64,000 nt of DNA from Prostheceraeus crozeri (taxonomy: Eukaryota > Platyhelminthes > Polycladida > Euryleptidae): assembly GCA_907163375.1 (NCBI GenBank), contig CAJQUW010005346.1, positions 281,880-345,879 on the forward strand, read 5' to 3'. The notes under the pieces were generated by a model. The model was given only the letters and a program-made list of their open reading frames with translations, searched no databases and had not been told where the DNA came from. Made by a program: the position numbers and the translations under genes. Positions 32,515-45,700 of the stretch are shown here, piece by piece; positions within the stretch are counted from its first letter, which is position 1; each line of letters starts with the position of its first letter.

Positions 32515-32769
32515 AGTCCCGCCAGAACGAGCCTCTGCATGGAACGAGACACAGGATGTTATATACCCTATGACTACTACGAAAATGCGCGCCTTCCGAG
32601 TTCTAACGTGTTCTTTTGATCTACAAACAAGAACTTGTCTGCATATCAAAGGAACACGTTAGAACTCGGCAGGCGCGCATCTTCGTAGCAGTCATAGGGT
32701 TTAGAACATTCGTTGAAAGTCTCATCTTCGGTCTCGTTCCATGCAAAAGCTCGTCCTGGCGGAGGGACT
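32515..32769. repeat. Inverted repeat (foldback) at the 5' edge of copy B
   Basis: The left arm runs from 32515 (TAGTCCCGCCAGAACGAGC; GCATGGAACGAGAC; GCGCGCCTTCCGAGTTCTAA). The right arm is its imperfect complement ending near 32769 (GTCTCGTTCCATGC; GAGGGACTA). Copy A retains only the right arm. Confidence 0.75.
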
Positions 32770-35700
32770 ATTTCTATCTTTACATAATATTTGCTATAAT
32801 CATTATCATGTCCAAAAATGTCCGAGAAATGGGCTTAAAGGAGCAAATAAATATGAATAACAAGGAGGAAATAAAAAATTATGAATAGCAAAATGTTTCT
32901 ATAATTATCTGACTACTGTTCTGTCCGACCTCGATGAAAATCTATGTAGTCTAGGTCGAGGTTATTGTGATTTCGATGAATGTGGGAGGAGCTAAATTTA
33001 GAAATTCAAAAAAGCGCATATTAAATGTCCACTGAATTGCATTGTGCAAAGCAGCTACTATTTATACTGAAAACTTGCAAAGTGGTTAGAACTGCTAAAA
33101 TTGGCAAAATCGATATCTAAGCTTACAAATGAACTTGAAACGTTGCATCTCATAAGAGAGTGCATTTTGCTACATCATAACTTGACCCAACCCATCAGCA
33201 GACAGGAAAATTCTTTTTTTTAGTACGAATTGCACGTATTTGTGTCTAACTGTCTATCAGACTAAGTTTTATTTTGTCATAGTCTCAAATGCATTTGAAT
33301 ACCCTTTTTAAGAATTGATCATCCTTTTTCAGAGGCAATGAGAAAACTCCATTACAAAAATGGAAATGCCAGGATCAAGGTCCTTGTGGGGAATTGGCTA
33401 TAGAGAAAGCCCCCAGATGACTTTCTCGGAGCAGGGTTGAGCTGCCTGACGTAGAAGACGATCAAGTGCCGGAGTAAAGACTTTTGATAATGTGTGCATA
33501 TGTGTTCGAATAGAATCGTTTGTGTGATGGTTTGTTTTTTGCTATTCCGGAATATCGCCTTCTGATTTTCATAGTTGCATAGCTGTGGGTAAGTTGGACT
33601 GTGTATTGATTGAGGTGGACTTTCGCCAATAAGGGCTGATAAAATGTAGCGTAGCGCCAGTGTAGCAGTTGGTGGTGATTAGTAGCAACTACGTACACGG
33701 TACGCCAGAAAATTTTTTTTCCAACCAAAAATGCAATTGATTTTGGTCAACACCATCGTGTCAATCATGTCAAAAGATTTTGAAAAAATATAGCAAACAA
33801 AATATTTCATCGAGCTAATCAAAAGTTATCGATTATTATTGATTTTTGATCAATCGATTAATTGATCAATTGATTTATCTCAGTGACAAAAGAATGCAAT
33901 TAAATTTCATTTACATCAGCATGATTACTGAGCTATAAGAAAACTAAGATTCATTTTGCGTGAAAATCTAGCGAGCTAATCAAGTAATATCGACATTTAT
34001 CGATATCAAATATCGATTTTTTAGCATTTTTTTGTTTTTAGTGATTTTTCCAGTTTTTCTCTAAATGCAATTCAATTTTGTCAGCATGTAATGAACAAGA
34101 AAGCAGAAATAAACCATAAAACACTGAAAGTGCAAAAAATCCATCGAGCTTTTCGTTTGTTATCGATAGTTATCGATAGTAAAATCAATTTTCCAGTGTT
34201 TTTTTAAATAGATTTTACTGTTTTTGTGATTTTCTCACTATTATTCATATGCAATTCAACCTTGTTAGCACTATTGTGGCAAGGATGATTGCCGTCCATA
34301 TTGATCTAACAATGATTGCCCTTCGGAAGAATTATAGTGGTTGTCAAAAGTAAGAGAGGTGTGAAAACACTCATCTCAATCCAATTAAGCAGTCAACTAG
34401 TTAGGCCCCTTGATGAGCAAATCCTCCTGTCTGCATTTGACAACCCATTGACGCCACAAAGGAGGCGGTAGCAGCAGCTTCGAATGTCTCTGAGTAGGAC
34501 TGTATCACTGCATTAGGGATGATACAGTTTCAATCATCAATAGGATTCTGAGAAAACTTCACACTTGCCCCGCATTGTGCAATTTTCACTATCCAAGACA
34601 GTGCGAGTTTCCTACCAGAATTTCTCGGCCAAATTCAATTGACATCTAATTTGCATGATGGAATGAACGTACACCACGGGTCCACGTGGGAGCAAGTTAG
34701 CTATTCAAAGGTATGAAAAGGCTCGCGCTTTCTAAGCGTTGAATAACTATTAAATGTTTCCCATGAAACGTGTAGACACTGAGTCACATGATCATGTCGA
34801 GTCACGCGGCCGAGTCACATGACCGTCGCAACACAGCGACGTTATTTGACCTATCACGATCACCTACGGCTTCAGTTGTAGGAACAGCCAGAGACAAGTT
34901 CCTCGGAATCACTTTTACTTTGTCACTGCCTGAGAGATCAATTCAAAATGAGTCATCGCGCTACTATACTTACGCACGAGCAAGCACGATCACATGTATG
35001 CTTGATATGTGGTAATAAAGGCTCAGCGAAGATGTCTGACGAACTTCTAGCTATTATTCGCGAAAAGCTTGTTCCTTTTCTTATTATTCGCAAATACGTC
35101 CATGGCGTTGTCTATCGAATAGAATGGCTTTCAAGTTGAATAAATTTTCATCTATTTCTGGAGTTTTCCTTTTTAATTCTAAACGACAATACTTGTACTT
35201 CCTAATGTAGGCCTACATGTAGCTTGATAATCACGAGTAGATCTATTATGCCGATGGCAAAATTCTACATGTAAATATCCGCGGACATAATTGCCCCTTA
35301 AGAATTTGCCCCTTTCAATTGTACTTGAATGATACTGAGAAAATCACAAAAACAGTAAAATCTATTTAAAAAAACACTGGAAAATTGATTTTACTATCGA
35401 TAACTATCGATAACAAACGAAAAGCTCGATGGATTTTTTGCACTTTCAGTGTTTTATGGTTTATTTCTGCTTTCTTGTTCATTACATGCTGACAAAATTG
35501 AATTGCATTTAGAGAAAAACTGGAAAAATCACTAAAAACAAAAAAATGCTAAAAAATCGATATTTGATATCGATAAATGTCGATATTACTTGATTAGCTC
35601 GCTAGATTTTCACGCAAAATGAATCTTAGTTTTCTTATAGCTCAGTAATCATGCTGATGTAAATGAAATTTAATTGCATTCTTTTGTCACTGAGATAAAT

Positions 35701-36157
35701 CAATTGATCAATTAATCGATTGATCAAAAATCAATAATAATCGATAACTTTTGATTAGCTCGTTGAAATATTTTGTTTGCTATATTTTTTCAAAATCTTT
35801 TGACATGATTGACACGATGGTGTTGACCAAAATCAATTGCATTTTTGGTTGGAAAAAAAATTTTCTGGCGTACCGTGCGTAGCGTCGCCGTAGCACTACG
35901 TGGCATCCAGTAGCAGATACGTAGGTAGAGTAGCACAAGGTTCTGCTACGTAGCATACCGGTAGCAATTGGTGCTTCAGCGTAGCGGTAGGTTGCATTAT
36001 AAGGTCATTTCAGTAGCGGCAACGTTTCAGTTGGTAGCAACAAGTAGCACCATGCTACGTAGCAGGAACGTGGCCTATGCCGCCATTTTTATTGGTTTCT
36101 GCTACGCATTTCTGCTACTCCCCCGCTACGTAGCAGATACGTACTTTGTTAGCCGGG
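32631..36157 (+). repeat. CTACGTAG-rich dispersed repeat, copy B (interrupted)
   Basis: The same sequence as 17852-19655, interrupted at 33696-35877 by a foldback transposon and lacking the 447-bp MITE present in copy A. Comparing the two copies gives the exact insertion points of both guests. Confidence 0.85.
33696..35877. mobile_element. 2,182-bp foldback DNA transposon, 542-bp terminal inverted repeats, CGTA duplication
   Basis: The element begins CACGGTACGCCAG and ends with its complement. The inverted repeats run 33696-34237 and 35336-35877 and differ at very few positions. Flanks show a 4-bp duplication CGTA (33692-33695 and 35878-35881), and copy A has the empty site. CAC ends with a 4-bp duplication fit the Chapaev/CMC group, an inference. 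The 1.1-kb interior has a short frame (34948-35139) with a CLICGNKG zinc-like motif but no transposase core, so the element is non-autonomous. Confidence 0.85.
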
Positions 36158-36558
36158 TGGTCAACCGCACTGCCTCCACGACACACGATTGCCCCCGCAT
36201 CTCAAGGTCGCCTATCCAACCGGAAAGGGATGGATCAACTTGGTCGCCGAGGCCTCTTTTACAAAGATAATGACAAGTCTCCGCAGCCAATCAGAAATGT
36301 CTAGGCGGATCAAGGCCACCGAGGAACGCTGGACCGGGTGGGTACGGTACCACCCCCAGCTACTGCCCAAGTTGCCGAGATGGCGTCAAACGCTTCTCCA
36401 GCTGCAACCCCGAGACCCGCAGCCAACGATCAAACCACGCTCCATCTTGCGACCACCACGGAGCGTGAGAGACGACCAGCCGTCGACCAACTCAAGACAG
36501 CGACCGGACACAATCGCGCAGGACACAATCGACCGGATGACATCCGAGATCACGAAGA

Positions 36559-37272
36559 ATGTCCTCCAAGTCCTCAGGCCCAACCGCGAGAATTCGCGAG
36601 ACAGGGCAAGACCACCCAACCGTGGCAATTCGCGAGACAGGGTGGAGGGATAGGATGCGGAAGGATATCCATCCTGCAATGAGGAGGATCCAAGCGCGGC
36701 GAATGGACGCAGAATCCATGAAAGACTTACGGACGAGGTCAAGATCTCCTGCAGCCCGAACCCGGCAACCGGTGGATGCAAGCCGAGACAGCCGCAAAAT
36801 GACGCTGGTGGTTGGCGATTCCAACTTCACCCGCCTGCCTTTTACCGCTGCCCCATATCGCTCGATTGCGAGACCGGGTCTCCGAGCAGCGCAAGCTGCG
36901 GACACTGTACGCCACTGCGATGTGCGCCGCAATGACGTTGCCGCAATCGTTGTGGGTGTAGGAGTAAACGACCGCTCGGCGAGAAGCATCGAGGAAGTCC
37001 GGGCCGGGTTCCGTTCCCTGAACGATGAACTTCAGCGGAAGTTCTCCGGCATCCCGATGTTCTTCATCGACGCGCCCGCGGACAAATTCGGTCACGATCG
37101 GCGCATGAGAGATCGCCTTCACAGTATCAACGTAGGGGCATGCTTCTTTACCCCAATACATTACAAGCCGTCCGTGGTGAACACGGGAGACCCGCACTAC
37201 ACTGCGGAGGAGCGCCACGCACTTGCGCGATACGCGGAGCGGATCATCCGCCCACGTCTACCCCGTGTGTAG
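36559..37272 (+). CDS. SGNH/GDSL-hydrolase-like ORF of a retroelement
   Basis: This 237-residue protein starts at ATG 36559. The first 85 residues are Arg/Ser-rich and disordered. The rest resembles an SGNH fold: block I LVVGDSN, block III VVGVGVNDRS, and a terminal DPHYTAEERH supplying the Asp-x-x-His-like pair. Such esterase-like domains occur in ORF1 of some non-LTR elements and as extra ORFs of LTR elements. An upstream frame (36189-36653) with repeated RDRARPPNRGNSRDR overlaps it, suggesting one longer gene broken by a frameshift. A purine-rich run (GGAGGAGGGGATA) follows the stop near 37,305, as before a 3' LTR. Host origin is less likely. Confidence 0.45.
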   Translation: MSSKSSGPTARIRETGQDHPTVAIRETGWRDRMRKDIHPAMRRIQARRMDAESMKDLRTRSRSPAARTRQPVDASRDSRKMTLVVGDSNFTRLPFTAAPYRSIARPGLRAAQAADTVRHCDVRRNDVAAIVVGVGVNDRSARSIEEVRAGFRSLNDELQRKFSGIPMFFIDAPADKFGHDRRMRDRLHSINVGACFFTPIHYKPSVVNTGDPHYTAEERHALARYAERIIRPRLPRV

Positions 37273-37392
37273 ACTGGCACCGCTCGCAGGAGCGAGACCT
37301 TCTTCGTGGAGGAGGGGATAGTGTAAGGTAGGGGTCTTTAAGTGAACTAATTTTATTGACTTTTACTGCACTACTTTTTAATTGCCTGTACT

Positions 37393-37737
37393 TTTCGCGG
37401 GAATTGTTTTTACTACCTGCTAGCAATGTTCAGGTGAGCAGAGTTTTTCTTGTTGTGATCTTGGTCGGGATTGCTTGTTCTAGCAATTCCGGTCAACATG
37501 GCAGAATGCAGTGATAATTTTATTGACGATGATGACATCTCTATTCTAGCGGAGGAGATTGTTTCCCGTGCACAACAGCTGCTAATTAAACCGGAGCCAC
37601 GAGACTCTGAGGCCGCTGTTTCTTCACCCCGACGACAGCCGGGAGAATTACCCCGAACCAAATCGGGAGACTCGCCTCGACGGAAGCCGAACGTTAAGGA
37701 GATCGACCCACCGGCAAGCCCGTGGAGACACCCCTAG
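37393..37737 (+). pseudogene. Second gypsy 5' fragment (276-bp repeat copy 2 and gag leader)
   Basis: 37393-37668 matches 22731-23006. The gag leader (ATG 37498) continues beyond the shared part as DSPRRKPNVKEIDPPASPWRH and meets TAG at 37735. The same frame resumes after the possible 9.7-kb insertion at 37752. No capsid, zinc knuckle or pol follows, so this is a remnant. Confidence 0.65.
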
Positions 37738-40280
37738 TCGCCCGTCCATGGATATTTATGGATGATTTCATGCATGTATCAGAAATCAATCATGCATGGG
37801 AATGCATGATTCATGCATGGGAATGCATGAATATTATCCATGATCCATTACGTATCAATGATTTATCAATGTGACATTTGATGTTGCTCAAAAAAATCAT
37901 GCATGATTTTACGATGCACTTGATGAAATTGACCATGGTCCCCAGGAAGGTGAAGTGCGCTTTTAAACAGCACGATCGATACAGTATTGAATTCTCCAAC
38001 TGAGTGTGGAATATACCAGTTCGTGTTAGAAATATGCAATGATTCATTGCACTTGCCGACTGGGGTGTTCGTAATCACAAATGGGTTCTTCACATATATT
38101 TCTATTCAATTCATTTCTGGATCGATCATGCGGTTCAAAAAATGAATTTCACCAACCTGACGCGCCATTACGTTTTCATCAATTGCATGGTAAATCATAT
38201 CTGATTTGCATGCTAGAACTACCTGAAATTCACATATTAAGGAAATAATACATAGCTCATTATGGTATGAATAGATTTTATCTATAACAAAAAAACAATC
38301 AGTGTAAACATGGAGGCTTAAAAACACAACGAAAAAAGTTCACTTCATATAACAAACTTGTTCGCTAGTCTTTCTCTTTACAAACATTGAGATTCTTCTG
38401 AAATTGGATAATAAAAGCTAAATTAAATTGCATAAAAGAAAAACAGAACAAACCTTCAAAAGAGTCAATTCAAAAAATTAAAATTGAATTGTTTTACATA
38501 CTTTTATCACAGGCACAGCTGCAGCAGCCAATTCAAAGTTCTGGGGTTTACTCTAACAAAATTTATAACTTAATTAAAAACAGAATTAAATTCAGTATCC
38601 AACAGAAAAATTACATCTAATTCGCCTTTAACAGACCTGTTAGCTGGCTTCTAGGATTCTATGAACTGGAATTACACACGGAAATGATAGATACACTAAG
38701 ACACATGCGTGTATTATTAAGTTGATATAATCTCACTGTATAATCCATGCTATACTGGGTCTAATATATATGAAATGCAATACATTCATAGACGACAAAT
38801 TCACGAAGCATTCACGATAATCATGGTGACATAACGTTAGGACATCGCAAGACTTGAAAAATGCATATACACGATTGATGTAATGATTATCAGTAAGTCA
38901 TCGGTATAATTTGGCATCATAAACAGCCACTGACACTTCAAGGGGCCATATATGTATAGTAATAAAATGATAACTACGTTTGATGTCGAAGATTCTGACA
39001 CACAAGTATGACATGCATAAACTCAATGGATTCCAAAAACAAAAAGATTATTTCACAGTATTCATCCCATACAATTCGCACGAAATATTGAAAGATCAAC
39101 CATAGATAATCAATCCAATTGCACACATTGACGCAGTGATCAGCAGCGAGTACCGAAAGTTATAGAGGACAAAGGAAGTAAAGCATCAAATGTGGAGATC
39201 ACCACGAGCATTAACCACCTGCAAAGAAACAAAAATTATATGTTATTTTAAAAACATTGTAGGGGCAGCTTGCAATTGACGTCAAATAGGAGGGGGAGGG
39301 GCTTACTCAAAATTGACATTTGATGGTTGACTTTTACTGATTAAGTCACCTTTTATGAATACATGATAGCAACTGTATACCAGGTTTTCCAAAAATTCAC
39401 ACTTGTCTCTTTCAAATTTCGGGACACGCGCGGATCATTAGACACATTCTTTATTGATTTAAGATGACCAAATTGTAGCTGAATAGAATCTCATTTTCAA
39501 ATAATCATTTAATTGTTCCGCATAAACAGCCTACTGTTTTAAAAAATCGAAAATAGCCGATGCTGTTTGAGTTGAAAATATATTCTCAAATTTTCGTCGT
39601 CCCCTGACGCGGTCTGAGACAGACGAAAGTTTGGGAATATATTTTCAACAGCATCGGCAATTTTCGATTACTTAAAGTGATCATTTATTTCCATTCTTAT
39701 TTCTAGTTCATTATGTAATCACGTGCTTTATATCTATCAATATTCGATAAACTCCTTTTATATCATCTACATCGTACACTAAATGATGAAAGTCATGTAA
39801 CGACTTAGAATTTCTGAGCTGCAGAGAAAAGAGAATGACCTAATCCCATTTTCAAATAGCCACAAATTTTGAAAATGATTCCTCTTTTAAAATACATACT
39901 TTAATATACAAGTAGAGAATGAGCTGCCAAACTCAGAAGCACCAATTATGACTTTCAATGGAATTGGAAGAACATGTGTATACGGGAAAACGACCACCTT
40001 CAACGTCAATCCACACAAAAATGCCTGTTAAATGATCATAATAATTGCAACTTACCAGGAATAACGAGACCACTTCAAAATGAGCTGCAGAAAAGCCCAA
40101 ACATCCAATGCAATTGAGAGAATCCGTGTAATGGGAAAACAACCATCTACAAAGAAGGGATTAAGTACAGACTGATCAACATAATCGTTTTACATTTACA
40201 GAGCAACTATTACACAATTAAATCAAAAATTCCAATGAAAAAAATACATGCACTTAAGTTTTTCACTTTTATCTATAGAT

Positions 40281-42755
40281 CAGTGGTCGGGCCAGAGATT
40301 TTTCCATTTTTTTCGCAGCTCTACAAAATTTTCGCAGGCCTACTAATACCAGCAAATTACAGTATCATATTTCATGATTATGAAGAGTAAAACACCGCTC
40401 TTATCAAAACTTGACCAACGCCCAATATCTGTCAGGACAAACTGATTTTTCAAAATGTCTTGTGCAATCTCCGCAACTAAGTGCTTTCTTGTAATAAGCC
40501 AGATTTTTCGAAAGTAACTACGTTCCGTCAGTGATGACTCACAAAAGATTTTTCGCAAATATCTGATTTCAGAAACTTGCTACTACTGCCATCTACTGTT
40601 TCTTAGGAGCCATTTTGTTGATACTTAACTACCTAAATTATAAAACTGGCATTTTGTTACCGAATACATCTTATCAGCTAGTACATACATGTGCATGTAG
40701 CAAATATAGTCAAAAGTCACTAACCTTACAACTAAACCACCAACAAAAATTTTACAACAAAAATTCTTGTTATTACATGTCATTTAAGACATGATCCGTT
40801 CCAGTTGATAACAGGCGCTGACAGGAAGGTCACAACAAAAGGAAATAAACCAATCAGCAATTGACAGAAAGCAGAAGTTTTCATCAAAAGAAAACAAGTA
40901 ATAATTACGGATCGAAAGAGAAAAGTGGATGATGCAGAAATTCAGCGGTGTGGAAATCTTAACTTGTAAAGATGCAACAAACATATACATGAAAACATTG
41001 AGCATGATGTCTCTGAGTATGATCAAGTATGATGTTCTCCTTCCATTGACTCCTCCTGCTCCTCACGCTGCTGTCTTGCTTGGTTTTCCATTAATATTGC
41101 ACTGATATTTCCCATCAATTCTCTCCGTCTCGGAAAGCATCGAGCTTGAGGGTATAGGTCCACCGCAAATTTCCAGGCACCTGGAGGAACTGAAGTCGAT
41201 CAGTGGCGGCGACTGCACAAGCAACAAAATTTTTGCATCTGTTTGCAGGAAATTGCAGGAATAATTGGTAGTCGCAATAATCTGATGATCACACTATTTC
41301 TGCAACAGACGAAGGTCTTAGACCGAAAATTTGTGTGCCAATGAATCTAATTCGAGCAGAACAAAATGTGCTTTCCTGCAGTATTATCAACTCCGGCTCG
41401 ATAGTTCTACATCATATTAATGTTTTCCATTCCCTCGTGTGTTTCTTTTTGTCCGATGCCTCTATCTTTTATCTCTTAGTGCTCTGAAGCATCGAATTTA
41501 TTGTCACAAAATTATTTTCCTTTTTTTGCTGTAACTTTTTCCACTTTTTTTGATAGTGATTTGTCCTCTTGTTCTTTAAAACAAGCCTTGGAATGCCGCT
41601 TGGCCAACGACACTTTTTTACGAAGACTGTCTGTGGTTGGCAACGTGTGGCAGAACCATAGAAATTGACAACAATAAACAGACAACTAAAAAGATAAAAT
41701 TGTTAACTTCTGATTAACAGTTTATTTCTATGGGCAGAACTGATTGTCGGCAGCTAGGTCAACGCTCACACTCACACACTGTTGATCCAAAACAGATGTC
41801 TCGAGATTCGGACATTTCATTTTTATGGACTTTGCATCATTTAAGAGAAAATTCCATAACAGTCTATTTTCCAGGGTCAGCTATGAAATTTTCTGCCTAT
41901 CTGGTATAAAATGGGGTACATTTTTTGCAGCATCCACGTCTTTAGAATGCGCTTTCAAATTTTCTGAATGGAAGGTAAGAACCGTTTGTAAGATGAGAGT
42001 ACATTCATTTAACATCACTCATCGCTTGATTTGATCTTTTCGGGTGATCTTAAAAACCACCAGCTGTTCGAGGATACTTTGGACAACTTAATGGCAATGC
42101 AACTGATAACACAAGGCTAGACATTGTGTTTTCTGCATCCATCAGAGCCGTTGCATCGTTAGCTGAATATGAAAAATATGAGTAAATCGTATAGGAAGTG
42201 TGGAGCGCTTCAAATGACTCCAGTTGCGTTCAGAATTTCAGGCATCGAGCGAGTGTACAAAATGAATTTCAATGCATATATCCGACAACAATACTCATAT
42301 TAATTTGAATTTTATTTGTTTTGTCTATACATCAATTGAAAAATTATTTGAAATCAAGTCGGTTATCATTCTTCTATAGAACTGTCGGCAACTTCTTAAA
42401 CATGGCTTTGACAGCTTCGTATGCGGTTACAACATCCACAGTAACTCAGTAGATGCTCGGAACTACTGCTGCAATTCTTTTATTTTACTGAACCTGTTAC
42501 AAGATGTAAGACGCTGTGAATAATATGAATGAAGCTTTAACTAAATGATAACGTAATGAATAACATGCTAATTAGTTGTTATTAGTTTGCCTTTTCCATC
42601 CTGTAGACCAGTGTTTATTCTATAAGACAACATAGGTTCATTTAAATGTAAGAATTACAAGGTTCAATTTTTCGCAGGATCAAGTCAATTTTTTTCGCAG
42701 CGAGTTCATTTTTTTAAACATTTTCACAAAATTTTCGCAGCTGGCCCGACCACTG
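40281..42755. mobile_element. hAT-type DNA transposon (non-autonomous or decayed)
   Basis: Terminal inverted repeats CAGTGGTCGGGCCAG and exact complement are flanked by an 8-bp duplication CTATAGAT (40273-40280, 42756-42763) matching the hAT nTnnnnAn preference. Subterminal TTTTCGCAG words repeat near both ends (two on the left, three on the right), as expected for transposase-binding sites. No transposase or BED domain was recognised inside. Confidence 0.85.
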
Positions 42756-42763
42756 CTATAGAT

Positions 42764-45700
42764 CTGCCATTTAATATTACGTGCAATTATATACAGATTA
42801 AGATAGTTCTATATATACCGGTAACGAAATTATCAACCGACCTTTTGATATGGCATATTTGAATTAGTTAGCATTGCTCAGTTAAAATCATTTGATATTA
42901 ACCGGACTGTTCAAGGTCAACGACATACGGTAGTCTAGTCATGTCAAGTTTTGATAATGCCATGAATTTGGAATACATGCACATGTACTCGCTACGCAAA
43001 TATATTTTGGTTTGATCAGTCTGAAATTGACAGATATTCTCATCTGGTACAGAAAGAAGGCACAAATATAAAAAGAAGAACTAGGCCTACATGTAAATAA
43101 TATCAGGATATCTGTTGAAAACTGTACATACGTGTGTATTTAACGAAAATCAGAAAACAATTAAAAAATAAATCTGCTAGTGCAAAAGTCTAAACATAAC
43201 AACTCCTTAATTACATCTCTACACAAATTTGCATCATCTTCTTACTTAATATGGGCCTATAAAAGCAATGAGTAGGCTTTTGAACAAGATGATTACCCCA
43301 ATCATTACAACATTCCTTCACTCGTTCACAATCAAGTCAATGTCATCATCTATAGAGCTAAGTGAACTGTTACAATCTTCACAACACGGGGTGTGAAAGA
43401 CGGTTTCTCAGTTTTGTGTGTGTGTCGGTGCGTATAAGCTGAATACTCGCTCCGTACCAGCACTGGATGGAGGGCAACTGTGGACAGCAGCTGCAAGCTC
43501 AGCAAATTTCCACAAAGACGTTTTCATCCGCATTTACTTGGACGAACCGCCAAACTTGACGGCTTACATATTTTTGATTTCACTTGAAAAAACAGGTGAT
43601 ATGAAAGATATGCAAGACAATAAATCAGTTATCGTCCGCTAAGCTCCTTTATCCTTTTACCGACGACAAGCAGATTTAGATGTTACCTGACTTCTGACTG
43701 CACCCTGATAAATAATGGTCTTCAAGAAAGAAACCTTCACCGAGCGCAAACATCACTGATAAACAGGGGCAATGAAAAATTAATTTCAAATAATTGCTAG
43801 GGATTTGCTACAATTAGGTGCAATTAATTAATTTATCAATTGACGAAATTAAGCTGACAATCCATTTGATTTTTGGATAAAATTATTGCAATTAATTGGT
43901 CGGCCTACATAAATGTACATTACCTATATATGCGGGGATGTGAACGGGCAGTTAGGGGCTCTGACAAAAAATCAACTTTTGAAGGGCCCTAACACGGAAT
44001 CCTCTATAATTCCGTGGGCCCTAAATAGAAAATTAAAAAAAATCATTATAGCCTTTCAAGGGACACTGACGGAAACGCGTATCCGCTAAAGATTTTTATC
44101 CCTGTTATGCGAAGTTGCATGCTCTCTATCAATATCAATTTTTGAAGGCTGCAGTCATGGTATTTAATTTTTAAATTTAAATTCTACAATCATTTGCAAA
44201 TAAGAATGACCAATAAATTCACTATGACTGAGATACTTCTTAGTTGTCTAAACTAATTTAGAGACGCATATGAAGACCCAAGATCTGTTATAGTGCCCGC
44301 TACTTTTGATAAGTGATCCTTAGATAACTTCGTTATAAATTAGTTCTGAGCTGCCAACGACTGTAAGTCGTCGTGCGAGGATTTCATAGAAGACTTAATT
44401 GGTTGTAGTCAAAGTAAAAGCAATTAAATAGACAATTAAAATGTGTGGTACCAAATAGTCACCACAGAATTCTGTTAAATACTGGTTGAATATGTGACAG
44501 TGAATTCACAGTCTTGGGAGCAAAGGCTGGTTCAACGCGGTATTGAAATCTTATCAATTTAAAATTTTTGAGTGATGAATATGTTTAAAATGTTTTCATC
44601 AAAATATTACTGAATTCCAGTTATTGTATTACACATTACTGTATCAAGTTATTGATTATTATTGAATTCTAGCGAGGTGATGATAATCCAGTCAACCAGT
44701 GGCTGTGACTGTACACTCCTCCCCCAAACTAAGTAGATACCGGTAGTACATGATTGTCAGAGAACCCATATATTGTGACACAAATTACATGATGACTTAC
44801 ATGGCACAATCCACATACTGAGGACTGGTTCAAAATACATTCACTTTGACAATAAGTAGGAAGTATAAACCCAGGTAACAAGTACGACCTCGAATAACCC
44901 ATATAGCCCTCTAATAACCCTATTCAACAAATAGAAGCAGACATAATTATAATAATGTATTGCATGCAAACACAATTCAAAAAAATATTAAGAATGCAAC
45001 ATAAGTACTTCACAATAGACTCAGTATTATATACCCGCGACTGCCGATCAATATCATTTGCCATAAAATATCCAGGATTACAAAACATTCGGAAGCTCTG
45101 ACATATCAGTCGTTATGAAAATTAGACGATTTACTTTTATAACCAGCTAAATCACAAATGAGGTCCATTTTGTCAGCCGTCTAATGTAGCTAGCTTGAGC
45201 CCTATTTCTTAATCAGGGGATGGGACCATTTGGATTCATGCAGCCTCATCTAAAAAAAGCAAGTATCCACCTATACTATTCGTCTCAAACATGCTGTATA
45301 AACCGAGTACAGTGGCGCTGCTTTCTGAATTATTTTGAGTCATGATCGCAGAATGTGCGCATTAAAATTCGTTTCAGTGGTTGATAAAATAAGGTTTCAT
45401 TTCAAGACCTCATGTGTTGGTTCATTTTATAGTATATTATAATATCATGTTTTTCAATTTCATAAGATTCATGATTTTAGCATGACACTTAAAAAATTGC
45501 AGAAATCTTACTAATTTCCAATTTATAATGTTACCCTCTATCAATTGGCCTACTTAGTTTCCTTGCCTGATACTACCTGAAACCTTGATGTTGTAAACCT
45601 AGTACGCACTACATCTACCGGATGAACAAGGAGTAAAACATAAGCTGTTTTTGAATTCCTACCCGGTCTAAAACAGCCGTGTCACATTCTCCAATATCTA

